Notes: generated from the sequence alone by a model not told the origin. 64,000 nucleotides of DNA from Acinetobacter piscicola (GCF_015218165.1 NZ_CP048661.1:1-64000), one strand, 5' to 3'; shown: positions 1-9,590, counted from the stretch's first letter. Translations and numbers: made by a program.

Positions 1-1
1 G

Positions 2-124
2 ATGAAATGTTTTAAGATTTTATCTTGTGTATATAGAAATCGTCGTAAAAGACTAAACCTGCGGTTTAATTTACTTGCTGGCATATACAATTTAGATTGG
101 GTGAAAGATAAACAATTAAATTGA
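2..124 (+). CDS. IS5-family-like transposase, C-terminal end (cut by window edge)
   Basis: An open frame running in from the left edge ends at TGA 122-124. It encodes about 40 residues rich in Arg and Asn (YRNRRKRLNLRFNLLAGIYN), the typical tail of IS5-family DDE transposases. Only the C-terminus is visible, so neither the catalytic residues nor the exact group can be seen. The terminal inverted repeat should lie within the next few tens of bases, but its partner is outside the window. Family assignment is from recollection of tail motifs; an unrelated transposase with a similar tail is possible. Confidence 0.55.
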   Translation: MKCFKILSCVYRNRRKRLNLRFNLLAGIYNLDWVKDKQLN

Positions 125-440
125 TTGAAAAATGATTTATGAAGGAAGTCTAATGAAAAAAGCAAAGGGTGTGAAGAGAATTAATTCAAAATTATAATGA
201 AGCACATATAACTAGGAAAACTAAAAATTAGTTATTTTTAGTATGGTGTAACTAAGATTAATTAATTTTTTTAAATCGAATGATAAATATATTTATTGTT
301 TTTAATTTATTCTTTACCATTTTCAAATTTTTAAATAATCCGAAAAGACTATTTTAAACTTTAGGGTTACATATGCTCCTTAGTATATTTGCAACAATAG
401 TACTGGAAAGATTCATGTAATAATGCTTAAAACTCTCTAA
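125..440. other. AT-rich non-coding stretch
   Basis: About 300 bases of very AT-rich sequence between the transposase tail and the efflux-pump fossil. I see no credible gene, only short open frames of about 15 codons. It probably contains the right end of the IS and decayed plasmid DNA. Confidence 0.5.
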
Positions 441-587
441 TTAGTTAGGGAGGCATTGGAATTGGAGAAAAAAGTAAAGTGCCCACTAGCAAATGTGGTT
501 ATTGGAGGAATTATCTCATCAACCCTTCTTATGTTGGTTTTATTACCAATATTGTCCCGGTGGATAAATGAAAAGAAAGCTTCTTGA
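441..587 (+). pseudogene. Fossil C-terminus of a heavy-metal RND efflux pump (CzcA/CusA family)
   Basis: A frame opening after a stop at 438-440 and ending in TGA at 585-587 encodes PLANVVIGGIISSTLL followed by a hydrophobic LPILSRW tail. This is the signature of the last transmembrane helix of CzcA/CusA proton-driven metal efflux proteins, whose family consensus reads close to PLATVVIGGLISSTLLTLLVLPALY. The rest of this protein (normally over 1,000 residues) is absent and the upstream frame is closed. It sits just before a czcD fossil, the arrangement of cobalt/zinc/cadmium clusters. It is surely non-functional. Confidence 0.75.
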
Positions 588-674
588 CCAATTATAGTAA
601 GCAATTTTTAGCAGAAATATTGAGGCTTACTCAAGTCTCTCAGCTAATCGTAAATAGAATAAGGAAACTATTGT

Positions 675-767
675 ATGTCAGAAGATCATTCTCAGAGCCA
701 CGCGGCTGTTACTGAAGAGAATAGTAAGAAGCTAATATTTACTGTAGGTTTGACCACTACGTTTTAA
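675..767 (+). pseudogene. Fossil N-terminus of CzcD-type cation diffusion facilitator
   Basis: ATG at 675 begins a 30-residue frame (MSEDHSQSHAAVTEENSKKL then FTVGLTTTF) ending in TAA at 765-767. His-rich starts followed by an AxxLTTTF-like first helix are typical of CzcD zinc/cobalt/cadmium exporters of about 300 residues. The frame ends abruptly where the first membrane helix should continue, so about 90% of the gene has been deleted. Together with the CzcA fossil upstream it shows that a czc locus once occupied this place. Confidence 0.65.
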
Positions 768-991
768 TCGTAGAAATTATAACCGTTTTTATTACTCAAA
801 GTTTAACTTTTGTGATTATCTAAAAACACATAGCGGTCGAATGGCCATATTAACTGACTTAAAATCAGTCGCATACTTTAATGTAGCGGTTCTGATAGCA
901 CAAAAGTTCGCAGCATGAAAACGGAACCGGCATAATTGATTTATAGTGAACCCATACACTAAGCATAATGATTTAGAGGACGATAATCCCA

Positions 992-1606
992 ATGAAAAAA
1001 TTCCTTTTAGGAGCTGTTGCCGCATCTGTTTTGGCCTTTTCAGGCAATGCTATGGCCAATTTTGTGGCAGGTCAGGACTATCAGGTGGTCGCAAAACCAG
1101 TCAAAGTCGAAAAACCGGGCAAAATTGAGGTACGTGAATTCTTCTGGTATGGCTGTGGTCACTGTTTCACGTTGGAACCGCATATGCAGGACTGGTTGAA
1201 AAAATTACCCAAAGATATCCGTTTTGTACGTACACCTGCTGCAATGAACCCGCTTTGGGAACAGGCTGCACGTGCTTATTATGTTTCAGAAGCCCTGGGT
1301 GTGCGTCAAAAAGCACATTTACAGTTATTCCATGATATTCATGACAAGCAGCGTCCAATTTTAGAACAGGCACAATTGGCCAAGTTCTATACCCGTTATG
1401 GTACTTCTGAAGAGAAATTTAACACGACTTATAAATCATTCCCGATTTCGTCAAAAATTGCTCAGGCAAAAAATTTGACTGCTCAATATCAGTTAAGCGG
1501 TGTACCAGCGGTGACCGTGAATGGTAAATATATTGTGCAGGGCAATGATGCCAAAGTAATTCAGGTGGTGAATTACCTGATTGAAAAAGAGCGTAAAGCC
1601 AAATAA
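992..1606 (+). CDS. dsbA: Periplasmic thiol:disulfide interchange protein DsbA
   Basis: 204 residues. DsbA introduces disulfides into exported proteins and is re-oxidised by the membrane protein DsbB. The first ~22 residues form a signal peptide (MKKFLLGAVAASVLAFSGNA then MA). The thioredoxin-fold active site is C55-G-H-C58, and a cis-proline loop (SGVPAV) lies near residue 170, both as expected for DsbA. An AGAGGA-like ribosome site lies about 12 bases before ATG 992, and a strong terminator follows at 1627. Its neighbours are metal-resistance fossils and a stub of a convergent gene, and the whole 0.9-1.8 kb piece has the higher GC of a chromosomal housekeeping segment. It is therefore probably a chromosomal passenger captured by the plasmid, though it looks intact and could help fold the periplasmic copper proteins. 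Confidence 0.93.
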   Translation: MKKFLLGAVAASVLAFSGNAMANFVAGQDYQVVAKPVKVEKPGKIEVREFFWYGCGHCFTLEPHMQDWLKKLPKDIRFVRTPAAMNPLWEQAARAYYVSEALGVRQKAHLQLFHDIHDKQRPILEQAQLAKFYTRYGTSEEKFNTTYKSFPISSKIAQAKNLTAQYQLSGVPAVTVNGKYIVQGNDAKVIQVVNYLIEKERKAK

Positions 1607-1626
1607 GACGCGATTGATTATCTCTA

Positions 1627-1659
1627 AAAAAAACCTGCATCGAATCTGCAGGTTTTTTT
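1627..1659 (+). terminator. Rho-independent terminator after dsbA
   Basis: A perfect stem AAAACCTGCA / TGCAGGTTTT around a short loop (TCGAATC) is followed by a T run. It begins 20 bases after the dsbA stop. The A run on the left side would let it also work for the convergent gene whose stub follows. Confidence 0.85.
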
Positions 1660-1682
1660 ATTTAAACTGGAGGAATGGTTAT

Positions 1683-1811
1683 TTACGTCCTGACTGCCGG
1701 ATCTGGTGTTTCTATCGGCGGGCGATACCAGTGTAAAATTCCTCGGAATAAGAGCTGCATCTGCAACACGCTTTGCGCTTTAAAGTCATGGGATTGAATA
1801 TGAATCGTGGA
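1683..1811 (-). pseudogene. Truncated C-terminus of an unidentified chromosomal gene convergent to dsbA
   Basis: Reading leftward from the IS5 border there is an open frame of about 42 codons (…HWYRPPIETPDPAVRT) that ends with TAA at 1683-1685, just beyond the dsbA terminator. The codon usage and Pro/Arg-rich tail look like a real protein end. The 5' part is missing because the IS5 element abuts it at 1812-1813. I do not recognise the family. It supports the idea that dsbA came with flanking chromosomal DNA. Confidence 0.45.
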
Positions 1812-1812
1812 T

Positions 1813-2851
1813 GGCTTTGTTGCACAAACCTATCTGTAAAGGGTTTTTCAGCGATATAATTTTCAAATGAAGAAGCCTGCACACAAAATCTACCGCACAA
1901 CCAATTGGCCCGCATATAACCGAGCACTCATGAGTCGCGGAAATATTGCCATTTGGTTTGATCCTGCTACGCAATGGTATGCTCCGTCCATCGGTAAACA
2001 AGGGCGAAATCAAACCTACTCCGACGCAGTCATCCAATGCTGCTTAATGATTAAATCCTTATTCCGTCTGTCTTTACGTATGGTCACTGGCTTTGTGCAA
2101 AGTCTGATTAAACTTTGCGGATTAAATTGGATAGCTCCAGATTACACCACGCTTTGTAGAAGACAAAAGCATATTGATATTGTAATCAGCTACCAAAAAA
2201 GTAGCGATGGGCTGCATCTACTCATGGACTCTACAGGCATGAAGTTTCTAGGTGAGGGCGAATGGAAACGCAAGAAACATGGACCTGAATATCGTCGCCA
2301 ATGGCGTAAACTTCATATTGGTATAGATGCTAAAACCCTACAAATACGAGCAGTTCAGCTTACAACCAATAATGTCAGTGATTCACAGGTGCTTGGTGAT
2401 TTACTTAATCAGATTCCACAAGATGAGCGGATTGACTCTGTTTATACCGATGGAGCTTATGACACCAAGCAATGCCGTCAGGTCATTGCAGATCGGCAAG
2501 CGCATGCGGTGATTCCACCTAGAAAAAATGCGAAACCATGGAAAGATACAAAGAGTAGCTCGCTAGAGCGAAATGAATTACTTCGAGCAATTAAACGTTT
2601 AGGCAGGACACTATGGAAAAAATGGTCAGGCTATCATCGGCGAAGTTTGGTTGAAACTAAGATGCATTGCATCAAATTATTAGGAGATAAACTCAGTGCA
2701 AGGAGTTTTGATAGCCAAGTCAATGAGATCCATGCACGTGTGGCAGTCCTTAACAGATTTACGGAATTAGGTCGACCACTTACCCAAGTTACGCCTTAAA
2801 TTTGGCTCAATTAGGGGCGCTTTGCATTTCAAATCTTTGTGCAACAAAGCC
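1813..2851 (+). mobile_element. IS5-family insertion sequence (complete)
   Basis: A 1,039-base element bounded by inverted repeats GGCTTTGTTGCACAAACCT on the left and the complement of AAATCTTTGTGCAACAAAGCC on the right, with one transposase gene filling it. No clear target duplication was found at the two flanks (…GTGGAT / AATGTA…), so it may have mediated the junction between the dsbA fragment and the copper island. It ends only 18 bases beyond the copA stop codon. A diverged, truncated relative lies at 21509-22084. Confidence 0.85.
1867..2799 (+). CDS. IS5-family transposase
   Basis: 310 residues, the usual size for IS5-family DDE transposases. An N-terminal DUF4096-like segment (YNRALMSRGNIAIWFDP) is followed by the catalytic Asp regions (LLMDSTGMKF and VYTDGAYD) and a C-terminal Glu region (YHRRSLVETKMHCIKLLGD), so the D-D-E triad appears complete. 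It lies within its IS with 54 bases to the left repeat. It looks functional, unlike the frameshifted relative at 21.6-22.0 kb. Confidence 0.9.
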   Translation: MKKPAHKIYRTTNWPAYNRALMSRGNIAIWFDPATQWYAPSIGKQGRNQTYSDAVIQCCLMIKSLFRLSLRMVTGFVQSLIKLCGLNWIAPDYTTLCRRQKHIDIVISYQKSSDGLHLLMDSTGMKFLGEGEWKRKKHGPEYRRQWRKLHIGIDAKTLQIRAVQLTTNNVSDSQVLGDLLNQIPQDERIDSVYTDGAYDTKQCRQVIADRQAHAVIPPRKNAKPWKDTKSSSLERNELLRAIKRLGRTLWKKWSGYHRRSLVETKMHCIKLLGDKLSARSFDSQVNEIHARVAVLNRFTELGRPLTQVTP

Positions 2852-2869
2852 AATGTATATAAAAAATGG

Positions 2870-5347
2870 TTAAATAATTGCAAGGGGGGCTTTAAAACGT
2901 TTTAATCGTAAAGCATTTCCTAGTACAAATATTGACGAGAGAGCCATTGCACCAGCAGCAAATACAGGAGAAAGTAGCAGTCCAAATTGCGGATAAAGTA
3001 CACCTGCTGCAATAGGAATCAGAGCTGCATTGTAAACAAATGCCCAAAATAAATTTTCACGAATATTGGTTATAGTCGCTTTGCTTAAAGCGATAGCATT
3101 TGGCACTCCTTTCAGGTTGCCAGACATCAAAACCACATCAGCAGCTTCAATAGCTACGTCTGTACCTGTACCTATTGCTAAACCAATATCTGCTTCTGCA
3201 AGTGCAGGGGCATCATTAATGCCATCTCCAACATATGCGAGTTTACCATATTGATTTTTTAATTTTTTAACGGCCTCTATTTTACCTTCTGGTAAGACTT
3301 CTGCAATAACCTCATCAATACCTAGTTTTTTTGCAATCGCTTGAGCTGTATGACGGTTATCACCTGTAATCATGGCAACCTTTAAACCTAACTGATGTAA
3401 CGCTTCAATTGCAGCAAATGTTGATTCTTTAATTGGATCTGCTACAGCAATAATGGCAGCAAGTTTCTGGTCAATCGCAACATAGAGAGGGGTTTTTCCT
3501 TCTTCTCCCAAACGATCCGAAAATTGAGAAAAAACATTAGGATTCAAACCTAGTTTTTCCATATATCGATCTGCACCAATATGAACCAAATGTTCAGACA
3601 CCGTTGCTTCTATTCCATAGCCCGTGACTGACTTGAAATCAGCAACAGGAGACAGAATTAATTCCTTATCTATAGCGGCTTGTACAATTGCTCGAGCAAT
3701 AGGATGCTCAGACTTTGATTCAACGGCTGCCATAAGTGAAAGTACGGCATTGTATTCAAACCCTTCTAAGACATGCAGATCGGTTAAAATTGGTTTCCCT
3801 TCAGTCAGGGTCCCTGTTTTATCAACAGCAACCACTTTAGTTTCTTTGAGCAGCTGCAAAGCTTCCCCTTTACGGAATAAAACACCCATTTCAGCACCAC
3901 GCCCAGTTCCCACCATGATTGATGTAGGCGTTGCAAGTCCCATTGCACAAGGACATGCAATAATGAGTACCGCAACTGCATTAACTAAGCTAAACGTTAG
4001 GGCTGGCTCAGGGCCGAAGATAAACCAAGTAATAAAAGTTAAAAGAGAGAGACCCATTACTACAGGTACAAACCACATGGTAATTTTATCAACCAATGCC
4101 TGAATAGGCAGCTTGGAACCCTGTGCCTGTTCAACCATTCGGATGATTTGAGAAAGCACTGATGAACTACCAACAGAGGTGGCTTTGATATTTAAGCTGC
4201 CACTTTGGTTAATTGTTCCTCCTACCACAGTAGAGCCTATCGTTTTTTCAACGGGCATAGGCTCGCCAGTAATCATGGATTCATCAATAAAACTTTGGCC
4301 GTGAATAACTTCACCATCGACAGGGATACGCTCGCCTGGTCTAATCTCTACAATCGTTCCTGTTTGAACTTCGGCAATCGGAACTTCTATCACCTGATTA
4401 TTGAGCTGTATTCTGGCAACTTTAGGCTGCATTCCAACTAGATGTTGAATTGCTAAAGACGTTCGGCCTTTTGCCTTGGCTTCAAAAAATCTACCTAATA
4501 GAATTAAAGTGATAATAACCGCTGCAGCTTCATAATAAACATTGACCGTGCCTTGTGGCAGGACACTTGGAAAGAAAGTAGCAACCACTGAATAAAGATA
4601 AGCAGCCAATGTTCCTACAGCCACCAAGGAATTCATGTCTGGTGCTAAGCGGAATAAACTTGGGATGCCCTTTTTGAAGAAGCGTCGGCCTGGAAAAATT
4701 AATGCTACTGTGGTCAAGAAAAATTGCATTAACCAGCTATTTTGTTGGCCAATGTTATCCATCATAAACGTATGAAAGGCGGGAATCAGGTGTGATCCCA
4801 TTTCTAAAATAAAAACGGGTAGAGTCAATAAGACTGACAGAATTAAATCTTTTTTAAGTTTTTCTAATTCAATATTCTTTTTATCTTGAAAGCTTTCCGT
4901 AGTTTGATGAACTGACTTTGCTTCAAACCCTGCTTTGGTGACGGCCTGAATTAACGAGTCACGAGTGACAGATGAGCTTGCCTGAATAGTCGCTTTTTCA
5001 GTAGCCAGATTTACATGAGCTGATTCCACACCCTCAACAGATTTTAAGGCCTTTTCTACTCGACCTACACAAGAAGCACATGACATACCCTCAATCGTAA
5101 GCTCTATTGGTTGCAGCGCTTCCACTTCGTAGCCTGCTTTTTCTACGGCTTTAATTAAAGTAGCGCGATCAAGTGGTTGATGCGCATAAATGACTGCTTT
5201 TTCGGTAGCCAGATTTACATGAGCCGATTCAACACCCTCAACAGATTTTAAAGCTTTTTCCACACGGCCTACACAAGAAGCACATGTCATCCCCTCAATC
5301 TCTAATGTTTCACTGTAGTGTGGCGTATCAGTCATTTCGGTACTCAT
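2870..5347 (-). CDS. copA: Copper-exporting P1B-type ATPase CopA
   Basis: 825 residues. It pumps Cu(I) from the cytosol to the periplasm using ATP. Two N-terminal heavy-metal-binding (HMA) domains carry CxxC at C22/C25 and C90/C93. They are close duplicates: the stretch [20 protein letters not shown] appears in both. The membrane metal site CPC is at about 463-465, the phosphatase TGEP near 360, the phosphorylated Asp in DKTGTLTEG near 509, and the hinge GDGINDAP near 706. It is read leftward after copZ (178-base gap), so both probably respond to the CopR-like box at 5927. The IS5 element begins just past its stop codon and spares the gene. A second, differently built P1B ATPase is at 11380. 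Confidence 0.95.
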   Translation of the reverse strand: MSTEMTDTPHYSETLEIEGMTCASCVGRVEKALKSVEGVESAHVNLATEKAVIYAHQPLDRATLIKAVEKAGYEVEALQPIELTIEGMSCASCVGRVEKALKSVEGVESAHVNLATEKATIQASSSVTRDSLIQAVTKAGFEAKSVHQTTESFQDKKNIELEKLKKDLILSVLLTLPVFILEMGSHLIPAFHTFMMDNIGQQNSWLMQFFLTTVALIFPGRRFFKKGIPSLFRLAPDMNSLVAVGTLAAYLYSVVATFFPSVLPQGTVNVYYEAAAVIITLILLGRFFEAKAKGRTSLAIQHLVGMQPKVARIQLNNQVIEVPIAEVQTGTIVEIRPGERIPVDGEVIHGQSFIDESMITGEPMPVEKTIGSTVVGGTINQSGSLNIKATSVGSSSVLSQIIRMVEQAQGSKLPIQALVDKITMWFVPVVMGLSLLTFITWFIFGPEPALTFSLVNAVAVLIIACPCAMGLATPTSIMVGTGRGAEMGVLFRKGEALQLLKETKVVAVDKTGTLTEGKPILTDLHVLEGFEYNAVLSLMAAVESKSEHPIARAIVQAAIDKELILSPVADFKSVTGYGIEATVSEHLVHIGADRYMEKLGLNPNVFSQFSDRLGEEGKTPLYVAIDQKLAAIIAVADPIKESTFAAIEALHQLGLKVAMITGDNRHTAQAIAKKLGIDEVIAEVLPEGKIEAVKKLKNQYGKLAYVGDGINDAPALAEADIGLAIGTGTDVAIEAADVVLMSGNLKGVPNAIALSKATITNIRENLFWAFVYNAALIPIAAGVLYPQFGLLLSPVFAAGAMALSSIFVLGNALRLKRFKAPLAII

Positions 5348-5525
5348 ATACGATCTCTATCATTTAGATATGCTGAGTTCTATATGCGAAGATCAGCTCG
5401 AACCAAGATTAGGGGGAATTCAGGGATTACTTTTATTTCAAGCAAGTACAGGTTTTATCTGTACGATGAGGAAAATAAGAGAGAGTAAAAGTGGTAAGGA
5501 ATTCCCACTGTTACTCTAACAGAGA

Positions 5526-5720
5526 TTAAGCAGGATCAGCTGTAAATCCACGCTCACTGAGAGTGGCAATGACTTGATCCTGACTCACCGTTGTGTTGAT
5601 TTCAACAATACGGTTTTGTAAATCAATATCGAGTGAGGCATTCGAGTCGAGCTCTTTAATTGCGGTAGTAATGCCGCGTGCACAACCACCACAAGTCATA
5701 TTAGCGATGTGAAATTTCAT
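5526..5720 (-). CDS. copZ: CopZ-like copper chaperone (HMA domain)
   Basis: A 64-residue single heavy-metal-associated domain. The MTCGGCAR loop provides the C-x-x-C copper ligand near residues 10-13, and the beta-alpha-beta pattern fills the rest of the protein. It carries Cu(I) in the cytosol to CopA-type ATPases, whose gene lies directly downstream on the same strand. A good ribosome site (AAAAGGAGCAAC) precedes the ATG at 5720. The ~200 bases upstream contain the CopR-box-like palindrome at 5927-5942. Confidence 0.9.
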   Translation of the reverse strand: MKFHIANMTCGGCARGITTAIKELDSNASLDIDLQNRIVEINTTVSQDQVIATLSERGFTADPA

Positions 5721-5926
5721 ATGTTGCTCCTTTTTAACAAAACATTTGTTTAAAACATTAGAACAGTAACTCTAAACTTTCACCATACAACCAGCCTTTT
5801 TCTGAATCAGTTACTCGCTGTAACTTGGTCTGTTTACAACCTTACAGTTTTCTTCAGAGTATTCCAAAGAAGAGTGTTCTAATGACTACAGTAAAAGTAC
5901 TTAACCAACATTAATGTGACTTTAAA

Positions 5927-5942
5927 ATGACATTTTTGTCAT
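5927..5942. promoter_or_regulatory. CopR/CusR-type box upstream of copZ-copA
   Basis: The 16-base palindrome ATGACATTTTTGTCAT lies about 210 bases before copZ. It is one of four near-identical sites in the copper island (also 7645, 8551 and 17211) and resembles the TGACA-n5-TGTAAT-like cop boxes bound by CopR/CusR response regulators. Confidence 0.7.
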
Positions 5943-6189
5943 CTACGATCACTCTGAAATTTATAAGATTAGTTATTTCAATCAATGGTAGTGAACTGAA
6001 TAGATGAGACCGTTATGGGTTGAAGATAAGCTAAAAACCGGTGACTACCTTTATGTATAATGCCTCATGATGCGATTTTACTGTTCTGATTGTCGTAAGT
6101 TGACAGTCCAGTAGAAACTTTATTGCTCAGCTACAAAAGATAAATGCAGTAATGTTAAATTTCCTCAATTCCCTTATTTTGAAATTCTC

Positions 6190-7071
6190 TTATTCAATAC
6201 CCACGACAGTGGTTATATAGCCTGTTGTTAATAGAATTGATAGGCCTAATAACATCTCAAATAAAATGGCATGACTAAGGTGTTTAGCGAATTTAGGATG
6301 TTGAAGACGCGGGGTGAAATACCATTTGTTGAAGGCAGCTAAAAGTAGAATACCTATAACAAAAAACATTTTAACCATGAAACCATAGCCATATGCAGTA
6401 TTGATTAAGGTATTAAAATCTTTAATTAAAAGAAGAGCTACACTAGCGCCACAGGCGATTAATATCCCAACAATGAAAGCAGCAATACGTCCAAATACAT
6501 GCATGCGATCTTTTAAAGGTAAACCACTTATTTCCCGGCTGGTTTTCCATAACGGATATAAAGACCCCATCCATAACGACATAACTAGAATATGGATTGA
6601 TAATAAAATTTGAGCAAGTAAGGTTAAATTAGCGACATGTCCGAGCTGGGAAAAACTAAAAATAATCGGGATAAGTAAAATACAAAATATTGAACTTTCA
6701 ATTATAGAAAAATGACCTTTGTTCCTGTTAAGTTTAACCACCATGAGAAGAAGTAAAAGAGCAAAACTAATAGAACGAAGAACGTATATATACCCCGTCG
6801 GAGTATTAACCAATATATTAATATACGTGGGGTCCACCATCCCTGTAATACCAGTATTGGCAAAACTACCAATCAGAATAAAAAATCCCAAGGTACTGGA
6901 AATTAGGCCTAATCCAGCGCCAATTGTAATATATTTAAGAATCGATTCTTTTAGTTCAAGATATTGTCTAAGTAAAAAATAGCAAAAGGCTCCACCAACG
7001 ACAAAAGCTACACTTAAATATAAAATAACCTTAGTTAACCAAGTGGCCCACATCCAATATTCAGAAATCAT
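6190..7071 (-). CDS. copD: CopD-family inner-membrane copper resistance protein
   Basis: About 293 residues with roughly eight hydrophobic helices. The CopD domain (His and Trp-rich loops, LSIHILVMSLWMGSLYPLW near the middle) fits the family thought to work with CopC in moving copper across the inner membrane. Downstream of copC on the same strand. I chose the ATG at 7069-7071, which starts MISEYWMWATW and has a GGA nine bases upstream. An ATG at 7116 would add 15 unlikely residues and has no ribosome site. The copper-transport direction (uptake or tolerance) is unsettled for this family. Confidence 0.85.
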   Translation of the reverse strand: MISEYWMWATWLTKVILYLSVAFVVGGAFCYFLLRQYLELKESILKYITIGAGLGLISSTLGFFILIGSFANTGITGMVDPTYINILVNTPTGYIYVLRSISFALLLLLMVVKLNRNKGHFSIIESSIFCILLIPIIFSFSQLGHVANLTLLAQILLSIHILVMSLWMGSLYPLWKTSREISGLPLKDRMHVFGRIAAFIVGILIACGASVALLLIKDFNTLINTAYGYGFMVKMFFVIGILLLAAFNKWYFTPRLQHPKFAKHLSHAILFEMLLGLSILLTTGYITTVVGIE

Positions 7072-7135
7072 TATTTTTGTCCATTCTAGAACAACATGCC
7101 AGCACCTCACTGACATGTTGAAAGGTAATCAATTC

Positions 7136-7516
7136 TTATTTAGTTGATTTGATAGTGAAACTATATTCACCATTCATGTTGTGACCATCTTTCCCCATTG
7201 TTGTCCAGACAACGGTATATTTACCTTTTTTCAGTTTCGGAAGAGCGACATCAAAGGATTTCTTTAAGTCATGAGTAACTTTATATTTTAAAGGAACATC
7301 TCTTCGCTGAGCATCCAGTAACTTAATATTCATCAACATAACCTCTGCACCAAAGTTAAGGGTCAAGTTCTTTGGTTGACTAAGGATAGATGCATTTTCC
7401 GCAGGAATCGCACTCACTAAACTCACATGAGCGAACGTAGTTGTAGTAGCCACAATCATCGTTGCAGCTACTACAACATTACGTAGAGCAGTCATTTTAT
7501 TTTGAAATAATTTCAT
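7136..7516 (-). CDS. copC: CopC-family periplasmic copper-binding protein
   Basis: 126 residues. A signal peptide of about 29 residues ends at TTTFA, leaving a mature N-terminal His (HVSLVSAIPAENA), which is the classical Cu(II) ligand of CopC. The C-terminal VVWTTMGKDGHNMNGEYSF segment is the CopC/YobA signature. It binds copper in the periplasm and is thought to pass it to CopD, encoded immediately downstream. A CopR-like box sits about 130 bases upstream of the start, so it is probably copper-induced. Confidence 0.93.
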   Translation of the reverse strand: MKLFQNKMTALRNVVVAATMIVATTTTFAHVSLVSAIPAENASILSQPKNLTLNFGAEVMLMNIKLLDAQRRDVPLKYKVTHDLKKSFDVALPKLKKGKYTVVWTTMGKDGHNMNGEYSFTIKSTK

Positions 7517-7644
7517 TTACGTTTCCTCTTGATTCGTTAGTTCATTAGAGATGACTTTATAAAATCTATATTTAATGAGACCACATCATCTCCTCTTATA
7601 TTTCAATTATTAGTGAGAGACAGAAACAGAGCGATGACTTCAAA

Positions 7645-7660
7645 ATTACATTTTTGTCAT
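7645..7660. promoter_or_regulatory. CopR/CusR-type box upstream of copC
   Basis: ATTACATTTTTGTCAT, preceded by CTCAAA-like and followed by TTTTAAAA context shared with the box at 8551. It lies in the ~350-base region between copC (leftward) and the DUF2789 gene (rightward); distance and orientation favour copC as the target. Confidence 0.72.
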
Positions 7661-7867
7661 TTTTAAAATTTAAAATCTTTAACTATTAAAATAATCTTAT
7701 TGAAAAATAATGATCATTTAACAAACAAATTATGTAGGTGGTTGATTTATGAAATGTAGTAATCATTTTGTCTAAGAAAATAGTAGCTATTTAATTTTTT
7801 ATATTTTAGTTTAAATATAAACATGTTATGTTTAATTTGATCTAATATAAATTTGTGGGCTAAGCAC

Positions 7868-8110
7868 ATGACTCAAACACGTCCAAGAATGACCAAATTA
7901 TTTGAACAGCTTGGTTTAGCTTCTACTGAAGAAGCAATTGCAAAATTCATAGAGAGCCATCAGCTAGCTGGAGATGTTTTTTTAACACAAGCAATTTTTT
8001 GGACTGATGCTCAACGTCATTTTTTAGAAGAAAAACTACACTCTGATGGTGAATGGACGACAGTGATTGATCAATTAAATGAGTCTTTACATGAAAATTC
8101 AGTAAAATAA
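7868..8110 (+). CDS. DUF2789 family protein
   Basis: 80 residues from ATG 7868 (MTQTRPRMTKLFEQLGL). An upstream ATG at 7853 would add only MWAKH, with no better ribosome site. The sequence fits DUF2789, a family of small soluble proteins of gamma-proteobacteria: a TRP..TxLFEQLGL start, an AxFWxxAQRxFLxE middle and an ExxxxVDQLNxSLHE end. Its function is unknown. It stands alone between the copC promoter region and a non-coding stretch. Its presence in a copper island may be accidental. Confidence 0.8.
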   Translation: MTQTRPRMTKLFEQLGLASTEEAIAKFIESHQLAGDVFLTQAIFWTDAQRHFLEEKLHSDGEWTTVIDQLNESLHENSVK

Positions 8111-8700
8111 TTTTCCGTTAGTATTAAGGATCTACATTCTTCCCTGCATTGAATACAACTCATTCATACAGTAGTACTGTTTTGGAGATGGAATCTCTAT
8201 TATATAAGTAGTAGATTCCTTACTCTGAAATTTGGATTATAAACCCTAATATTAAAAATAATCTTCTTTACCTTCTATCTAATAAATATACCAATAAGTT
8301 TAATAATTAAATTATCCACCCTTTTTTCTATAAAAAACTATTTTGATCAACTGTATTTTTTCTTTAAAGGAATAACAGTGTAAATTACATTAAGAATGTG
8401 TCTCTAACTAGCCTTGGAGTCATCTAATCATTTCATTTTTATTTTTTTAAGCACATAAAATCATAACAACTTTAATAGTTTTAAAAGATTAATATTAAAT
8501 AAAATTTTTGTCATCTCAGCATAGACTATATATTTCGAGAAGATCTCAAAATTACATTTTTGTCATTTTTAAAAATAATTAATTAATAGTGCTAAAATTT
8601 TTAAGAGAGACAGAGAATAACCAAAAATTTCATCAGTTTAGTAGTCAAATTCCTAGTCTCTGTTCAGTACTAAAACATAGCTTGATATACGCTGAATTAT
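8111..8700. other. AT-rich non-coding region with one CopR-like box
   Basis: About 590 bases without a convincing gene. A short open frame from 8589 (MLKFLRETENNQ…) runs into the IS3 left end and has no recognisable product. The only clear signal is the CopR-like box at 8551. Its promoter may have driven the operon that now starts at 9991, before the IS3 element landed between them. Confidence 0.5.
8551..8566. promoter_or_regulatory. CopR/CusR-type box stranded upstream of the IS3 element
   Basis: ATTACATTTTTGTCAT, identical over 16 bases and in context (…TCAAA before, TTTTAAAA after) to the box at 7645. The next gene to the right is inside the IS3 element (opposite strand). Beyond it lies the Met-rich protein and ATPase operon starting at 9991, which has no box of its own. 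Confidence 0.65.
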
Positions 8701-8724
8701 CAGGAGACTTTCCCTTGGGAGATT

Positions 8725-9579
8725 CTAGGCAGCCAACTTATAAAAGTCTTCGGCCATTTGATTTGGTGTCTTAAAACCCAAACCCTTTTGAATTCTTCGA
8801 TGATTATAAAATAACTCAATGTATTTTATAATATCTGCTTTGGCTTCTTCTCTGGTTTGATAGTTGTAATGATGCACTAACTCATTTTTCAGTATTCCCC
8901 AAAAGCTTTCAATCGGTGCATTATCGTAACAGTCTCCGCGCTTGCTCATTGAACCTTGAAAACCATATTGCTCAAGTATATTTCGATATTCATGGCTGCA
9001 ATATTGACTTCCTCTGTCTGAATGCACAATCAGTTCTTTGGTTGGTTTTTGATTGTGAATAGCCATATTTAGCGCATTACAAACAAGCTGTGTTGTCATG
9101 CGCTCATTTAAGCTATAGCCAACCACTTGCTTCGTGTAAAGGTCTTTTACCGCTGCTAAATACAGCCATCCTTCAACAGTCCATATGTACGTAATATCAC
9201 TTGACCATGCTTGATTTGGTCTAGTCATTGAGAATTGTTGCTCCAGCAGGTTTTCATAGATCGCTCGATTATGGTCACTATTCGTAGTCCTTTTAAAACG
9301 CTTGTGTCGCTTACAATACAGGTGGTTCAGCGCTTTTATCTGACGTACAGCGTACATACTCATTTTTATGCCCTGAGCTTGTAAGTATTTGGTTAATCGA
9401 ATATAACCATAGCTCTGCCTTGTCTCCTCATGGGCTATTTTCACCAATATCGTCTGTTGATTTCGTTGAATCGTTCTTTTGCTCACGCCTCTCTTGAGCC
9501 AATCATAAAAACATGAAACTGAAACATGAAGTAATCGAGCCATTAAGGTAATTGGAAAAGAATATCTTTTTTGTTTCAT
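8725..9579 (-). CDS. IS3-family transposase OrfB (DDE integrase domain)
   Basis: 284 residues with an N-terminal HTH_21 segment (SFPITLMARLLHVSVSCFYDW) and an rve integrase core. The DDE residues are visible in WSSDITYIWT, VHSDRGSQY and ESFWGILKNELV, and the C-terminal YNHRRIQKGLGFKTP motif is typical of the family. It follows orfA with an 11-base gap. OrfB is normally made as an OrfAB fusion by -1 frameshifting. All key residues are present, so it is probably active. Confidence 0.92.
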   Translation of the reverse strand: MKQKRYSFPITLMARLLHVSVSCFYDWLKRGVSKRTIQRNQQTILVKIAHEETRQSYGYIRLTKYLQAQGIKMSMYAVRQIKALNHLYCKRHKRFKRTTNSDHNRAIYENLLEQQFSMTRPNQAWSSDITYIWTVEGWLYLAAVKDLYTKQVVGYSLNERMTTQLVCNALNMAIHNQKPTKELIVHSDRGSQYCSHEYRNILEQYGFQGSMSKRGDCYDNAPIESFWGILKNELVHHYNYQTREEAKADIIKYIELFYNHRRIQKGLGFKTPNQMAEDFYKLAA

Positions 9580-9590
9580 ATAGGCGTACC

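Noticed and set aside
836-905. tRNA-Leu-like anticodon hairpin (ACTGA-CTTAAAA-TCAGT)
   Set aside because: The anticodon arm would read UAA, but no acceptor stem and no proper T-arm can be formed around it, so it is not called a tRNA.
3624-4103. 159-codon ORF opposite copA
   Set aside because: Shadow frame of the ATPase gene; low-complexity Ser/Ala/Thr product with no ribosome site.
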